From Macquaria australasica (taxonomy: Eukaryota; Chordata; Actinopteri; Centrarchiformes; Percichthyidae), in NCBI GenBank assembly GCA_005408345.1, contig SEMN01001008.1, positions 62,001-126,000 of the forward strand: DNA of 64,000 bases, written 5' to 3'. Positions 36,375 to 43,636 of this stretch are shown piece after piece. Under the pieces are notes generated by a model that had not been told where the DNA came from, did no database searches, and worked only from the letters and a program-made list of their open reading frames with translations. Within the stretch, counting starts at the first letter, position 1. Each line of letters starts with the position of its first letter. The position numbers and the translations under genes are program-made.

Positions 36375-39300
36375 TTGAGTCATGCAGCAACATGTAGATG
36401 TTTGCATCTGACAACCAGTTACATATTTTTAGAAATAGCTTCATATTTCTATGAGAACAGGGCCTGTTATGCTATTCATGTAACTGGAACACAGCTAATT
36501 TGGTGGCATCAATTAATGTATGAAGTAACTGTGAACTAACATTTCTTAACTGATGATCTATTAAGTGTGATCTAATCACATAGAGTCATAGTGACTTGAT
36601 CATTTGTTAATAGTGAGCAACAGGACTTTAATTCATGCATGCACATTATCATCTGTCATGCATTAGTTAAGCATTACTTAAGTATATGACGTGTATCCTT
36701 ATTATAAAGTGTTACTGAAAAGACAATGTAGTGCAAATTGCACTACGTTTACTTGCATTATGTCTACTTGCGTTTCCGTCTGCTCAGACCACCTAGCAAA
36801 CTGTTTTCATGGCTTGTTGGCCTAGGTGCACACTCAGACCTCTCCAAATTTGCAATAGAAAATGTGTTTCCTCTGGATAATCAAGATTAATTCTGTCGGT
36901 CAACATGATTGTTACAGGGAGTTCTCAGTTTATGTACGATTGATTTTTTTCTGAATATGTGACAGAAAAGCCATTATTGTGCACTTGTAAATGTATCCTG
37001 ATACGACAAACTGAATGCAACCATTTTAATCAACTAGGCATTTTCATGTCATCATGTTTTTGGGTTTTATTCTAAATTAGATTCTGTTCCTGTGACTGTG
37101 GAGAGGAATCAGGCAAACAGGAACTTGAATACTCTAAATAGATGCTGTATGAACTTGATAATTCTTGATTCTGATTGGCTGGCATGTTATCCGTTATTTT
37201 CTTGTAACATATAAGCAGACACCTCTGACAGAGGGGTTTGTTCACCATGCTAAATGACCCTTTTTACCAACATGCAGCTCAACACAGCAGCTCATCTCTC
37301 CAAAACACTTCATACATGTTTAGGCATCAACTCTGACAACATCTGACTCCCAACATGAATACACTAACACAGTGACCTCAGTACAGTAATACTAACTAAA
37401 AGCTTCACAATATGCTTTGTTTGTTTGTTTGTTTGTTTGTTTAACCAACATTCCATAACAAAACAACAACCAGGCATGCATCTGGAATGCACACCCTACA
37501 CTATGTTACAGAAATGAACCAGAATTGTTGAAATATGCTACATTGTTTTTGTGTATTGTGTATTCCAAAGTACACAATATGAAATTCCAGTAATGTTGTA
37601 CGTCATCCACTATACATACATGTATTATTTACCTAATAATTTATGAACAACCCTGTCTTCTGCATTTGGCCAGTCCTCATATAAGATCTCTGGTAGGTCC
37701 CAGCTAAAATCAGCTGTGTGTTTCTTTTACAGTAATTAGATGTAGCTGCTAGCCTAGCTCCATCAAAAGGTTTCTCTCTGTAAATGAAGCATGTGTAGCA
37801 AATTGTCTCTGTAAATGAACTTTGTATTATGTTTGGAGTTTTTACTTTTAAAATATAACTTTATTGAAACCGTTTTTAAAATAGTGTAATGTACACAGTA
37901 TAGTATGTGCGGCTGATGTCGAGTGAGACCACAATTCATGAATTTGTAAGATCATTAAGTCATTGAATACATTTTGTGTCAAAGCAACAAAGTGATCCAC
38001 AGTTCAGTCCAGATAGACTGCTGCTGTGCTGACTGTGTGAAGAGCTATAAAACGTGATCTATCAGAGAAATGCATGTAACCAAGTGTAAAACAAAACAAA
38101 ACAAATGCACCATTTAACTGTAGGTACAAAAAGCAAAGCTCCAGCGCTGAATAGTTTAGCTCAAGAGCTTTGACTTTGCTTACAGTTTTGGCGACATTTT
38201 CTCTTGCCTTTTCCTTGTAGCTGTCCTTCAAACCCCCAGGCCACACCAACATCGCCTTTTCAAAAGTTCTCTCTTTTCATCCACACAGTTGATTTGGTTT
38301 AGATTTTCGCAAGTATCGCAAGTCACACTGCAGGAATTCTAAGGAAGAATCTACATTTCATGATTGTTTTCAGAGAAAATGAAGCAAGATCCAAAGTTAG
38401 ATATATGATACTTTAGTTACACAAATGCTTTTCATTTGGTGACATTCATGTTAGGTGGCTCTTTGCCTCTTCGTCATCTGTGACACCTTCTATTATCTCT
38501 TACACGTTCATGCTACAGTCTGATGTATGAATAGCATTTACAGCATGAACCCTGACTTAACTTTTCTACCCATTTTCATTTTCATTCAGACACTTCTACA
38601 TAACATGAAGGAGGTTGCAATTGTCACTTTAGTGTTTGTATAAAGTTTGCTCACTCTTATTCTTATTCCTGTTGTTATTTGCTGCTGCAATGACCCAATT
38701 TCCCTATAACACAAGATTGATCTCATTTCTGCTCTCGTTTTCACCCCTCAGTCACAGAGGAAAGTACAGTACATTAAGGTACTTTTCAATCTGGAAAAGG
38801 TTTTCCTGGGCTTGTTCCTTAAACAGTACTGGCTTTGCTTAGTTTATTTCTCAATCAGTAAATGGTTCCTTCAGTTTGTTTCTCAGCCCAAAAAACTTTT
38901 CCTCACTTTGTTCCTCAACCATTAAAGGCTCCCACAGCTTTCTTCCTGAACAATAAGTTTGGTCTTTACCCATTAAAGAACCTGTAAATGCTTTTAGTTC
39001 AGTCTTTAACCAGTGAAAGTGTTCCTCACAGAAGTTAATCACTAAATCTACCATTCTTTTGTTCCTGAACCACAAAAGGCTTGCCATGGTTAATTCCTTG
39101 ACCCATTAAGGCTTGTTACAGTTTGTTACCACCAGTGAAATCATTTCTCTGTGTGTTCTGCTGTCAGTAAAGGCTTCCCTCTGTTCTCTCCTTCACCAGT
39201 TAACATTTTTCTTACTCACTCAAGACTCCTCTGTTCCTGTCTTCACCTTTAAGGGTTTTCCTCAACATCCTCTCAATCTGTTTCCATAGGCAATGTATGT

Positions 39301-41217
39301 CATCTCTTTTCCAGGTTGAGGCAACAGGAAATGGCTCACACAACAGCCGCTGTAACTATCTATCTATCTACCAACACAGAGGCACCAGAGATATATATAT
39401 AACTTGCATGGACATCCTACAACAAGTTCAAGTACAACACATGAGCCAGTCACCAGCTGAACTGTAGAAAATAAAACATCCTCTAAAGCTTTAAAGGAAC
39501 CTTCGGATATTATGGAAATTTGTTGTCATTTGCTGTTGTATACATTTTGTAAATTAATCAATTAACTAATTGATTACTTTCTATTGAAAAGAAAAGTGTT
39601 GCAGTGGATTCAGCTGGTGACTGGCTCAGGTTGGACATTTCAGAGGCCATTGATGAATGAACCTTTAGTTTATTGTACCACTGAAACCAAGAATATGCAC
39701 ATTTGAATTACAGCATCGGATCTCACCTTCAGCCACGGCACATTATTAACAGCAGTTCTGTTTGGAGTATACAGAAAAGCATTTGTGCATCTGCCTTCAT
39801 GTTAGAGATACATTCATAGCCTACACTTATTTTTTACTCTGTTTTATTTTTGCATTTTTGTATAATGCAACACATTGGCAGGCACCATTCCTGACAGAGA
39901 AGTGCATTGAGGTTCCAGAGATGGGGCCCATGGAGTCTGACGAAGAATGATGTGGTTGTCAAGGCGACCGCTAACGTGAAGCAAAGCTAACAGGAGCTAG
40001 CTAACTTTAGCATGGCTCGAGGCCGCACTTCATTCCAACACACAGCGCTGACTAAGGAAAACCCAAACCCCACTTGATCTTCATATTCATTTATTAACCG
40101 TGGCAGCTTAGACACACCGAGCGAGACGGCCACAATACTGGAGTCTGCTAGCATGTAGCCTAACACAGCGCTACCTGCTGTCTTAGTGGATAACAGGAGC
40201 CTGTTTGCTAACGTCAACACAACCTCACAGAGGCCAGTATGATGGGGATAGAAGGGAAGTGGCTGCAGCTGCATGCTGCACAGATGCATTCACTGTCTGT
40301 CACATACTGGATCATGTATATGAAAGCTACCTAACGTGTTAACTTAATATCAGCGTTACGTTCCAAACCTTAACTTTCGCTGACAGTCAGGGTACGTTTG
40401 TCAGTCATGTGACATTATTGTAAAGAACTGTTTAGGGGAGAATGTCACCTGTGATGTTTGAGCACAACAAGTCCTTTATAGCATCAGCCAGATCTCACCC
40501 ATTCTGTGAAAACATTCCCATAATTAGCTACCGTAACAGTTTGCTTTTAGTTGACCGTCTTCGAATTAAGGCTTTTACCTTAACTTCATAAATAAAAAAA
40601 CGGATTCTGTTTTTGGCACATTATTTCATTCGCACACAGGTTCTTCTTTCTATTTCATGGGTGCAGGGTTTGTTGCCTCTGCTATAGCAGGCAGCAGCTC
40701 TATGCATCGCTGCTTTGATTTGTAGGCTCCAGCCAATTAGTATTGTACCAATCAACGTGCGAGTGTCCCTAGCTGTCACGCATTTGTTAAGTGAAAAGCA
40801 AGACAAAGCTGCAGCGGAGAGAACGCAGTGCTGGAACATAGATGTGATCTTTCATTTTTTTTAAGAACAGACTCGGCTTCCAGAAACCCATCCCCCTTCG
40901 TTTCTCCCTTCCACTCTGTCTCCGTATCACTATTAACCTTCCATCGCATTCCATGCATTTTGACAGCCCCTACTCGAGATAATACGACTGGCTGTACCTG
41001 AGCCTGGTTGCCGTGTAGCAGCAGCATGCAGGCAGCCTAACTGAATGCAGAAGCGCAGGCAGCGCTATGCCCGTGGCATTGTTAGAGCCAGTTAAAAGCA
41101 TATGGGTCCCCATGCTTTGCTCACCGAAGCTTACCTTGCTTTGGCCGATCTGTCGTAACTCCATCCCGTCCCAGCCCCTAGATCTCCGAAGCCGGCAGCG
41201 GGATAATTCCTCTCCAT
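6666..41217 (-). CDS. prr12: PRR12 (proline-rich protein 12), 3' end outside window
   Basis: PRR12 is a large nuclear, AT-hook chromatin protein important in vertebrate development. Fourteen coding exons are supported by splice signals and unbroken phase: 41135-41217, 29043-29200, 26257-26418, 21479-26016, 20499-20711, 18308-18382, 15070-15892, 13251-13867, 13050-13166, 10042-10175, 8956-9938, 8712-8831, 7022-7119 and 6666-6797. They total 8,253 nt (2,751 codons). Recognisable family blocks are the N-terminus (GWSYDRSAKAS), SGLFDASLHHA, FISGALPGSS, AT-hooks, [77 protein letters not shown] and YNRKTL. The human protein is about 2,036 aa; the extra length lies in Q/H/S-rich tracts and a charged helix. 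The final block (the human EFKVELEKSGYYTLYH region) was not found and should lie left of base 1. Teleosts may carry two co-orthologues; which one this is cannot be told here. Confidence 0.93.
7022..7119 (-). CDS. prr12: PRR12 exon 13
   Basis: The exon starts with the last two bases of an Asp codon and reads DELYLPPMRKIDCLLSEQKK, then RLLRRVNMNAQHQ. This is the conserved LPPMRKIDGLL segment of the PRR12 C-terminal domain. The acceptor is CTCCTCAG and the donor CCAG|gtaaac. Phase agrees on both sides. Confidence 0.9.
7290..7590 (-). mobile_element. LINE endonuclease fragment (I/Jockey-like), degenerate
   Basis: The minus strand reads KDTNGAVIEKFLDTCNLVI, then NCIDLTFASAALAK, then a decayed SDH-type end. 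This order (GA-x-IE-x-FLD...CNLVIIN, then SxIDLTFxS, then SDH) is typical of AP-endonucleases of non-LTR retrotransposons. It differs from the L2 copies in this window. Only the distal endonuclease remains. Confidence 0.5.
7591..8711. other. PRR12 intron, no gene seen
   Basis: AT-rich intron sequence with no supported gene. It contains a (TG)n run at about 8143-8162. The TATA-like string near 8050 has no supported gene behind it. Confidence 0.6.
8712..8831 (-). CDS. prr12: PRR12 exon 12
   Basis: Encodes GPVRGGANSRAMREMFRS followed by [20 protein letters not shown], the most conserved stretch of the PRR12 C-terminus. The acceptor is TGTTTTAG and the donor GATG|gtgagc. It enters and leaves in phase 1, so skipping it would keep frame. 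Confidence 0.93.
8956..9938 (-). CDS. prr12: PRR12 exon 11, Arg/Glu/Lys-rich helix exon
   Basis: This 983-nt exon encodes about 328 residues (roughly 2307-2634). About 250 consecutive residues are almost only R, E, K and Q, in patterns such as REKEREQKERE with no proline or glycine breaks. This predicts a single charged alpha helix. The exon then returns to family sequence ([13 protein letters not shown]) and an acidic serine run SSSSESDSS before the donor GAAG|gtcagc. The coding DNA is a strand-asymmetric purine tract about 800 bp long, CT-rich on the plus strand. That composition explains the long open frames on the opposite strand. As recalled, human PRR12 has only a short EKEKEKEK run here, so the expansion is probably lineage-specific. 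Confidence 0.9.
10042..10175 (-). CDS. prr12: PRR12 exon 10
   Basis: Reads YLGYFGDAKMRYQRLYVKF, then [20 protein letters not shown], near-identical to the vertebrate PRR12 core. The acceptor is CTCTCAG before TAT and the donor CTGAG|gtaagg, leaving phase 2. It joins the preceding exon at ...CATSN|YLGYF. Confidence 0.95.
10536..11644. mobile_element. TTAA-flanked element with 15-bp perfect terminal inverted repeats
   Basis: The left end is TTAA then AGCTGGGGTAGGCAG; the right end is CTGCCTACCCCAGCT then TTAA. The repeats are perfect and face inwards. TTAA on both sides is the target duplication expected of piggyBac-type transposition. No transposase is present, so it is a non-autonomous element of about 740 bp plus the SINE at 11178-11546. 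It lies in a PRR12 intron and is more GC-rich than its surroundings. The superfamily assignment is an inference from the target site. Confidence 0.8.
11178..11546 (-). mobile_element. tRNA-derived SINE with 12-bp target duplication
   Basis: On the minus strand it starts GGGCGGCACGGTGGTGCAGT, with an A-box-like TGGTGCAGTGGTTAGC and a B-box-like GGGTTCGCACCC about 65 bases in. It ends in AGCGGTATAGAAAATGGATGGA. It is flanked on both sides by GGTCTGCTCTCA (11166-11177 and 11547-11558), a clear 12-bp target-site duplication. It sits inside the TTAA element, so it is the younger insertion. This is the widespread teleost type of SINE with a TGGA-like tail. Confidence 0.85.
11645..12759. other. PRR12 intron, nothing recognised
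   Basis: Moderately AT-rich sequence without supported exons, RNA genes or repeats recognisable by eye. Confidence 0.5.
12760..12900 (-). mobile_element. tRNA-derived SINE-like repeat
   Basis: The minus strand reads GTGTCTGATGGCCTAATGGT (an A-box-like TGGCCTAATGG). About 35 bases later comes CTGGTTTCGATTCCC, a good RNA polymerase III B box. A pyrimidine-rich body ending near CTGTCCAATACAGACAC follows. It differs in sequence from the SINE at 11178-11546. It is not a functional tRNA gene, since no convincing acceptor or anticodon arm can be drawn. Confidence 0.65.
13050..13166 (-). CDS. prr12: PRR12 exon 9
   Basis: Thirty-nine codons, [20 protein letters not shown] then QKFSPEIKDGQRQFCATSN, almost invariant in the family. 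The acceptor is GTCACCAG and the donor AGTAAT|gtgagt. Both borders are phase 0. Confidence 0.95.
13251..13867 (-). CDS. prr12: PRR12 exon 8, Pro/Ser/Gln-rich
   Basis: Starts after acceptor TTTTTCTCAG with the end of an Asp codon (D-SPSGPVLAPAPP). It is low-complexity Pro/Ser/Thr sequence with a seven-Gln run from (CTG)n at about 13669-13690. It ends with the conserved LHLAKKQ, the acidic SEEEDSESGGEGIFRERDEF and VVRTEDIGTLK before donor AAA|gtgagt. The length of the proline tract is probably poorly conserved; the last 50 residues are family-typical. Confidence 0.92.
14317..14886. mobile_element. TTAA-type inverted-repeat element, copy B
   Basis: The left end TTAAATCAAGGTCCACT and the right end GGACCTTGAGTTAAG are inverted repeats. 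The right end, read in reverse, matches the start of the copy at 48827 over about 35 bases (CTTAACTCAAGGTCCA... AGCTTTTT). TTAA or a one-base variant borders both ends. It carries no transposase and is about 570 bp, inside a PRR12 intron. Confidence 0.75.
15070..15892 (-). CDS. prr12: PRR12 exon 7
   Basis: Acceptor CTTTTCCAG, then ADEKAFDFKPGF and [14 protein letters not shown]. The conserved CPSPCKPLDEELKRNLETLP and [20 protein letters not shown] follow, then proline-rich and strongly acidic stretches (Glu runs near 15120). It ends VPKVE with donor GAAG|gtattg in phase 1. The MASFLDFLK and [14 protein letters not shown] blocks identify the gene without doubt. Confidence 0.95.
15893..16721. 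other. PRR12 intron with short AATG microsatellite
   Basis: An (AATG)n run lies at about 16191-16221. No exon or other repeat was recognised. Confidence 0.6.
16722..17015. mobile_element. hAT-like MITE of a common teleost type
   Basis: It begins AGGGCTGCAACTA and ends near AGTATCAGCT (eroded inverted ends). It contains TTGTTATGTCCAACCAACAG, AAACCCTAAAGATATTCAG, the GGCATTTTTGCTTGAAAAAT core and repeated ATTAATTGA blocks. This order is typical of the abundant GGGCTGCAACTA teleost MITEs, usually placed with hAT elements. It has no coding capacity and the ends have decayed. Confidence 0.7.
17016..18307. other. PRR12 intron, nothing recognised
   Basis: AT-rich intron sequence. No exon with consistent phase and no clear repeat family was found by eye. 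Confidence 0.5.
18308..18382 (-). CDS. prr12: PRR12 exon 6, 75-nt cassette-type exon
   Basis: Acceptor CACAG and donor TTCT|gtaagt enclose exactly 25 codons: MTWKKEIDDPLNPEAWAAMQ then KLSSS. Phase 0 on both sides lets it join exons 5 and 7, or be skipped, without changing frame. The segment lies where mammalian PRR12 has a different lysine/glutamate-rich segment, so assignment rests on splice signals, phase, and a strand and position between two certain exons. Confidence 0.75.
18870..19330 (-). mobile_element. Tc1/mariner-like transposase fragment (degenerate)
   Basis: The minus strand ends in CKGFATKY and a stop at about 18885, resembling the KGNATKY end of Tc1-like transposases. It is preceded by MAEHHQGLTKCLLMS and readable stretches interrupted by stops and frame changes. 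No catalytic DDE triad or terminal repeats are recognised. The superfamily call is tentative. Confidence 0.45.
19331..20498. other. PRR12 intron, nothing recognised
   Basis: AT-rich sequence with a short C run near 20117. No supported gene or repeat. Confidence 0.5.
20499..20711 (-). CDS. prr12: PRR12 exon 5
   Basis: Acceptor CTCTCTCAG, then IKLPVLTMLPSESLL, continuing the PIRPIK end of the large exon; the family has LKPLKIKLSVPK at this place. It runs through serine-rich sequence to DISRNELNQTQDKMMKHQQK and donor GAGAG|gtaaag. It is 71 codons, phase 0 at both ends. Confidence 0.9.
21479..26016 (-). CDS. prr12: PRR12 exon 4, giant central exon with AT-hooks
   Basis: One uninterrupted 4,538-nt exon, residues about 135-1647. 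In order: MHTPAPAELFISGALPGSS, family blocks around FNLLSSQL and RQDSVIKHYQR, Ser-rich tracts (25.1-25.3 kb), KYLSSIL, the acidic EEEEDDDFLIHHLL, and His/Ser/Gln tracts (23.7-23.9 kb). Then come APLTSICFPESLLHDEDRSF near 22.79 kb, LTSPIFCSSRPKKLLKTSSF near 22.3 kb, and EYEFEDDEDKADVPADIRLN. AT-hooks follow: RGRKPTKPKR and PRPRGRPRIRP at about 21.88-21.97 kb and RGRGRGRGRGR near 21.82 kb. The exon ends in a long His/Gln tract and donor ATCAAG|gtaata. AT-hooks bind the AT minor groove. The His/Gln stretches are much longer than in the human protein as recalled. Confidence 0.95.
26257..26418 (-). CDS. prr12: PRR12 exon 3
   Basis: Reads LSGLFDASLHHASPSGHDPS, then VMNLISALESRGPQPPPSAS and SLLSQFRTPSWQT, nearly identical to the vertebrate family. 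Acceptor TTGCCAG, donor ACTG|gtgagt, phase 1 in and out. Confidence 0.95.
26419..27669. other. PRR12 intron, nothing recognised
   Basis: Strongly AT-rich with no supported feature. Confidence 0.5.
27675..28047 (+). mobile_element. Rex1/CR1-like LINE 3' end, internally deleted
   Basis: Same 3' UTR and terminus as 5820-6215: GTTGGTGTTA, the CT-rich stretch, CTGTTAAAAGGGAGTTTTTCC, GCGCTATATAAATAAA and a GAATT tail. The segment with GGAACTGTACTG in the 5485 copy is missing, and the 5' end is truncated. Confidence 0.8.
28048..29042. other. PRR12 intron, nothing recognised
   Basis: AT-rich with a short TA run near 28477. No supported gene. Confidence 0.5.
29043..29200 (-). CDS. prr12: PRR12 exon 2
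   Basis: Acceptor CTCCTCAG completes the Ser codon left by exon 1, then LVYGSSRSSHPDSELLHRQA and YGTPHPLQGYATNHHPG, as in the vertebrate family. The usable donor is CTTG|gtaagg at 29042, not the point where mammals join (NHHP-GLSGLFD). The exon therefore adds about 15 residues rich in Gly, Ser and Arg (SSRQGGGWGAAGRTL). Phase 1 fits exon 3 exactly. Confidence 0.92.
29860..30430 (+). pseudogene. hAT (Buster/ZBED-like) transposase relic
   Basis: It reads KYNDSYLKYGFISTGDANAP, then FVVRGEML, the BED-finger start seen in SCAND3/ZBED5-type hAT proteins. After frame changes come LKDK and, near 30235-30435, ASYLVANCITIGK, GEKLIFLPSE, LELFGEAAATKVGHVVLSD and VRIVEMADDV. This fits the conserved block that follows the finger in those transposases. 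Multiple frameshifts and stops make it dead. It lies in the first PRR12 intron, antisense to the gene. Confidence 0.7.
30440..31359. other. PRR12 intron, nothing recognised
   Basis: AT-rich sequence with no supported gene or repeat. Confidence 0.45.
31360..33800 (-). mobile_element. L2-clade LINE, 5'-truncated and broken
   Basis: Read on the minus strand, the distal endonuclease comes first (33790-33316: VAGDFNQTDLRTVLPKFHQH and LDHVYTNIPGS). The linker and reverse transcriptase follow (33169-31950): PSQKAWMNGEVRAL, KAAGPDNIPAHVL, DPHQFAFRGNRSTEDAI and GAPQGCVPP. The catalytic box is changed to a VDDT/MDDT-like form. C-terminal and UTR sequence run to about 31360, ending in CCTTGAACCTTG. Stops and frameshifts interrupt it. 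It is clearly a different, more diverged L2 lineage than the copy at 1-3380. Confidence 0.88.
33801..35339. other. PRR12 first intron, nothing recognised but one hairpin
   Basis: AT-rich. A perfect 10-bp inverted repeat with 8-base loop lies at 34501-34528. No coding feature is supported. Confidence 0.5.
35340..35860 (+). pseudogene. ISXO2/Merlin-like transposase 3' relic (tentative)
   Basis: The reading RRVFIDPNSGGHTQNIVRGI, then WPLRGNKSLLKEHLAFIEWT and YWL, resembles the C-terminal part of ISXO2-like (Merlin/IS1595) transposases. There, FVDPxTGAHTNTIE is followed by a W and LLKEHL...EWxxR block. Upstream sequence is too decayed to trace the DDE residues. A derived cellular gene copy cannot be excluded. 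Confidence 0.5.
36343..36373. repeat. (AAT)n microsatellite
   Basis: About ten ATA/AAT trinucleotide units in a PRR12 intron. Confidence 0.95.
37414..37442. repeat. (GTTT)n microsatellite
   Basis: About seven perfect tetranucleotide units in a PRR12 intron. Confidence 0.95.
38790..39290. repeat. Degenerate minisatellite, about 32-bp unit
   Basis: Successive segments follow a loose consensus TTTGTTCCTCAACCAGTAAA then GGCTTCCTCACAG. Clear units begin near 38875, 38907, 39091, 39122 and 39155, with weaker ones between. Phase drifts by insertions, and I count roughly 13 units. No coding potential survives. Confidence 0.65.
39300..41134. other. 5' part of PRR12 first intron
   Basis: No repeat or exon is recognised. 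Sequence becomes less AT-rich and richer in CpG from about 39950 towards exon 1, as expected near a promoter. Confidence 0.45.
41135..41217 (-). CDS. prr12: PRR12 exon 1 with start codon
   Basis: The ATG at 41215-41217 starts MERNYPAAGFGDLGAGTGWS then YDRSAKA, and donor GCAAG|gtaagc follows in phase 2. It matches the known vertebrate N-terminus (MDRNYPSAGFGD...GWSYERSAKAS), which fixes the start. A longer ATG frame at 41164 in the same exon is a shadow frame. Confidence 0.95.
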
Positions 41218-41520
41218 GAAAGAAAGGGCTGGATGAAGATGGACAGATAGCGAGGGGGAGGGGAGGGAGGAATGTCTTCTCTTCTCTGCGCTCGCTTCTG
41301 TTTATTTCTCCGCTTGGCGAGCCTGTAGACTGGGAGGAATGGAGGGAGGCGAAAGAGCGAGAGGGGGGGGGGGGGGGTCACAGCAGCTAGGAGCACCTCC
41401 TCCCTCCTCTCCTCTCCCCATATATTTCACTGTCTATTGTCTCCTGTGTTAAGCTGATGGCCCGTAGAACAGATGCTCCACGTTCTTTAGCAGCTTTAAT
41501 AAGCGAAGCTATATTGACAT
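41218..41520 (-). promoter_or_regulatory. Putative PRR12 5' UTR and promoter
   Basis: Immediately upstream of the PRR12 ATG on the minus strand, mixed GC-rich and purine/pyrimidine sequence holds a run of about 15 G (plus strand, 41363-41377). No TATA box is evident. This is assigned from position only; no transcription start can be defined. Confidence 0.4.
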
Positions 41521-41644
41521 GGATCCAGCACCGACAGCTGCTGCGCTGCTGCTCACTCACAACATAGTACAGCTATTTCCCTCATTTTGTTCACAAGACG
41601 CCATTTTTAAGAGGAATGACTGGGCTGGCGTTCATCCTCTGCTT

Positions 41645-41648
<4 letters not shown>

Positions 41649-41694
<46 letters not shown>
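41649..41694. repeat. (CT)n(CA)n compound microsatellite
   Basis: About 15 CT units run directly into about eight CA units upstream of PRR12. Confidence 0.95.
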
Positions 41695-41699
41695 ATTTG

Positions 41700-43055
41700 T
41701 CATGCACAGCAGCTCAGTGTGGTGTAGCATTGTGGAATTGAGTCTGGTGAAAGAGCTCCGTTTCTGTAGCCAGCTGTATTTCTCTAATAAACGGTTGCAA
41801 CATGTAAAGAATGATGGCTGACATCGTCCGGAGTTCAAGTGTACACACATAGCTATTTGACAAGTTACAGCAGATGAATAAAATGACTGTAGGCACGTGT
41901 AATTGTTATGTCATTTATTATATAAACATGTCTGGGTTTTCTTGAAGAACCAATATTCCCTATGAATTGATTGTCTTTTGTTGCTCTGCTAAAAGGTACC
42001 TTACAAACACAACACAGTTGGGTGTACTGTGCAACCACAAAAATGAGACCCACCCTCAGCTGCACCCACTTAAAGCATCACGTCTGTAGTGGACAGACTA
42101 CTGGTCAGCATGTCATACTGTCCGTAGTGTCCATTCTGGGACTGTGTCGTAACTTCACTTAAAAATAGAGTATATCAAAAAACATGCTGTATTTCAAAGT
42201 TCACTCAAATCACCAGTGCCCATCAACCATAATGAAGACACTGCCAGCCCTCTTATTCGGTGTCTCCTGGATCAGCGGGCTCTGATGGCACATCCCTGTG
42301 GTCAAAGAGAGGAAAACTCTTTGTGAGCATTCATGCACAGCAGCACGATCCATGAAGGTCCAACAGTCTGTGTTTCATTCCTAGAAAGAGGCTTCAGAAG
42401 AAGAGGGCTACAGCATACTGTGAGATTAGTTGCTGGTGTGTTTGGTTGGAATACAAAAGAAGAAAGGCAGTGAACTCTAATCACAAACACCCTCAATTAC
42501 ATGTTGATCAAATAAACACATAAGTGAAACAGACAATGCAAACCTACAACAGACACGTGAAAATACAAAATATGATGCAAAAGAAGTACAATTTATCGAC
42601 ACAAGAAGTCAGAAAATTTCTCAGACTATGATTTTGTTTTCTCATTCTTGTTATTTTTGGTATCCTGAATAACCTAGGCCCCACCCCCTGTCAGACGGCT
42701 TTGCCATTCATAAGTTCAGAAAGAGCCAACCTCTCACTTTTAGTTCAATTATGCAACATTCTGAAGGGCTGTTCAACCACTTCCAGAACATCTTGTTCAA
42801 CTAAGCGACAAAAGTTGTGGGTCAAATGGCTGCATCCTGATCCAGCTCAGCCATCCCTTTTCTGTAGGGTTACTTACTATTCAAATTCAAATTGGTTTTA
42901 AAATGAACAAGAAAGCCAAACTACTGATGATTTCATCCAACATATAATGTTTTTGTTTAAGATTATATAATTTGTAAGGACAAATGTTTGTTTTAAAGGT
43001 AGCTGGATTAAACATCAATCACTTCAATGTTTTGTTAAAATCATGTTATTTTGGA
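41700..43055. other. Intergenic PRRG2-PRR12, nothing recognised
   Basis: No exon, RNA gene or repeat was recognised between the microsatellite and the LINE-like repeat. Confidence 0.45.
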
Positions 43056-43335
43056 AGGAGGGTCTCCTAAAAGTTGGATGTGCCTGGAAAACCTTCAAGA
43101 GGAGGCACCCAGGAAGCATTCTGATCAACTGGTAGGAGAACCCAGGGTAGACCCAGAACAAGCTGGAGGGATTATATTTCTCATCTGGCCTGGGGAAGCC
43201 TCGGGATCCCCCAGGAGGAGCTGGAAAGCATTGCTAGGGACAGGGACAGCTGGAAAACCCTGCTTAGCCTGCTGCCAACACGACCCGGCCCCGGATAAGC
43301 AGAAGAAAATGGATAGATTGATGGATTTTGGAAGG
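43056..43335 (+). mobile_element. LINE 3' end-like dispersed repeat (RTE/Rex3 type suspected)
   Basis: Contains CCTGCTTAGCCTGCTGCC, then GACCCGGCCCCGGATAAGC and AAGAAAATGGATAGATTGAT, a common teleost repeat end with a GATG-like tail. It shares the GGATAAGC...GAAAATGGAT end with the SINE at 11178-11546. Family assignment is uncertain. Confidence 0.55.
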
Positions 43336-43636
43336 ATATATTGTAACTGACACACAAAAAGACAAGAAAAGTTTCTTGTGATGAAGTATTAAGTGTTGAG
43401 ATGTGGTTTATTTATTCATTCTTTTTCAAATATATTTTGGGGTCAGGGATACAACCATGTCATGAAGTGATTCTTTAAGAATCAGTATTTTACTTTTACC
43501 TAGCTGTCATTAGTCATATATAAGTTGCAAAGGTTGTTTTTATGGTTGATGATGTAACATGGTGTGTAGATGATGGTGGAGGAATGGAGTTGAATATCCA
43601 GATGCTTCTTTTTAATTGAAATTGACTTTGTTGCAT

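Noticed and set aside
40970..41164. 64-codon frame beginning MELRQIGQ at the PRR12 first exon
   Set aside because: It is in another frame; the frame starting at 41217 matches the known PRR12 N-terminus and the phase of exon 2.
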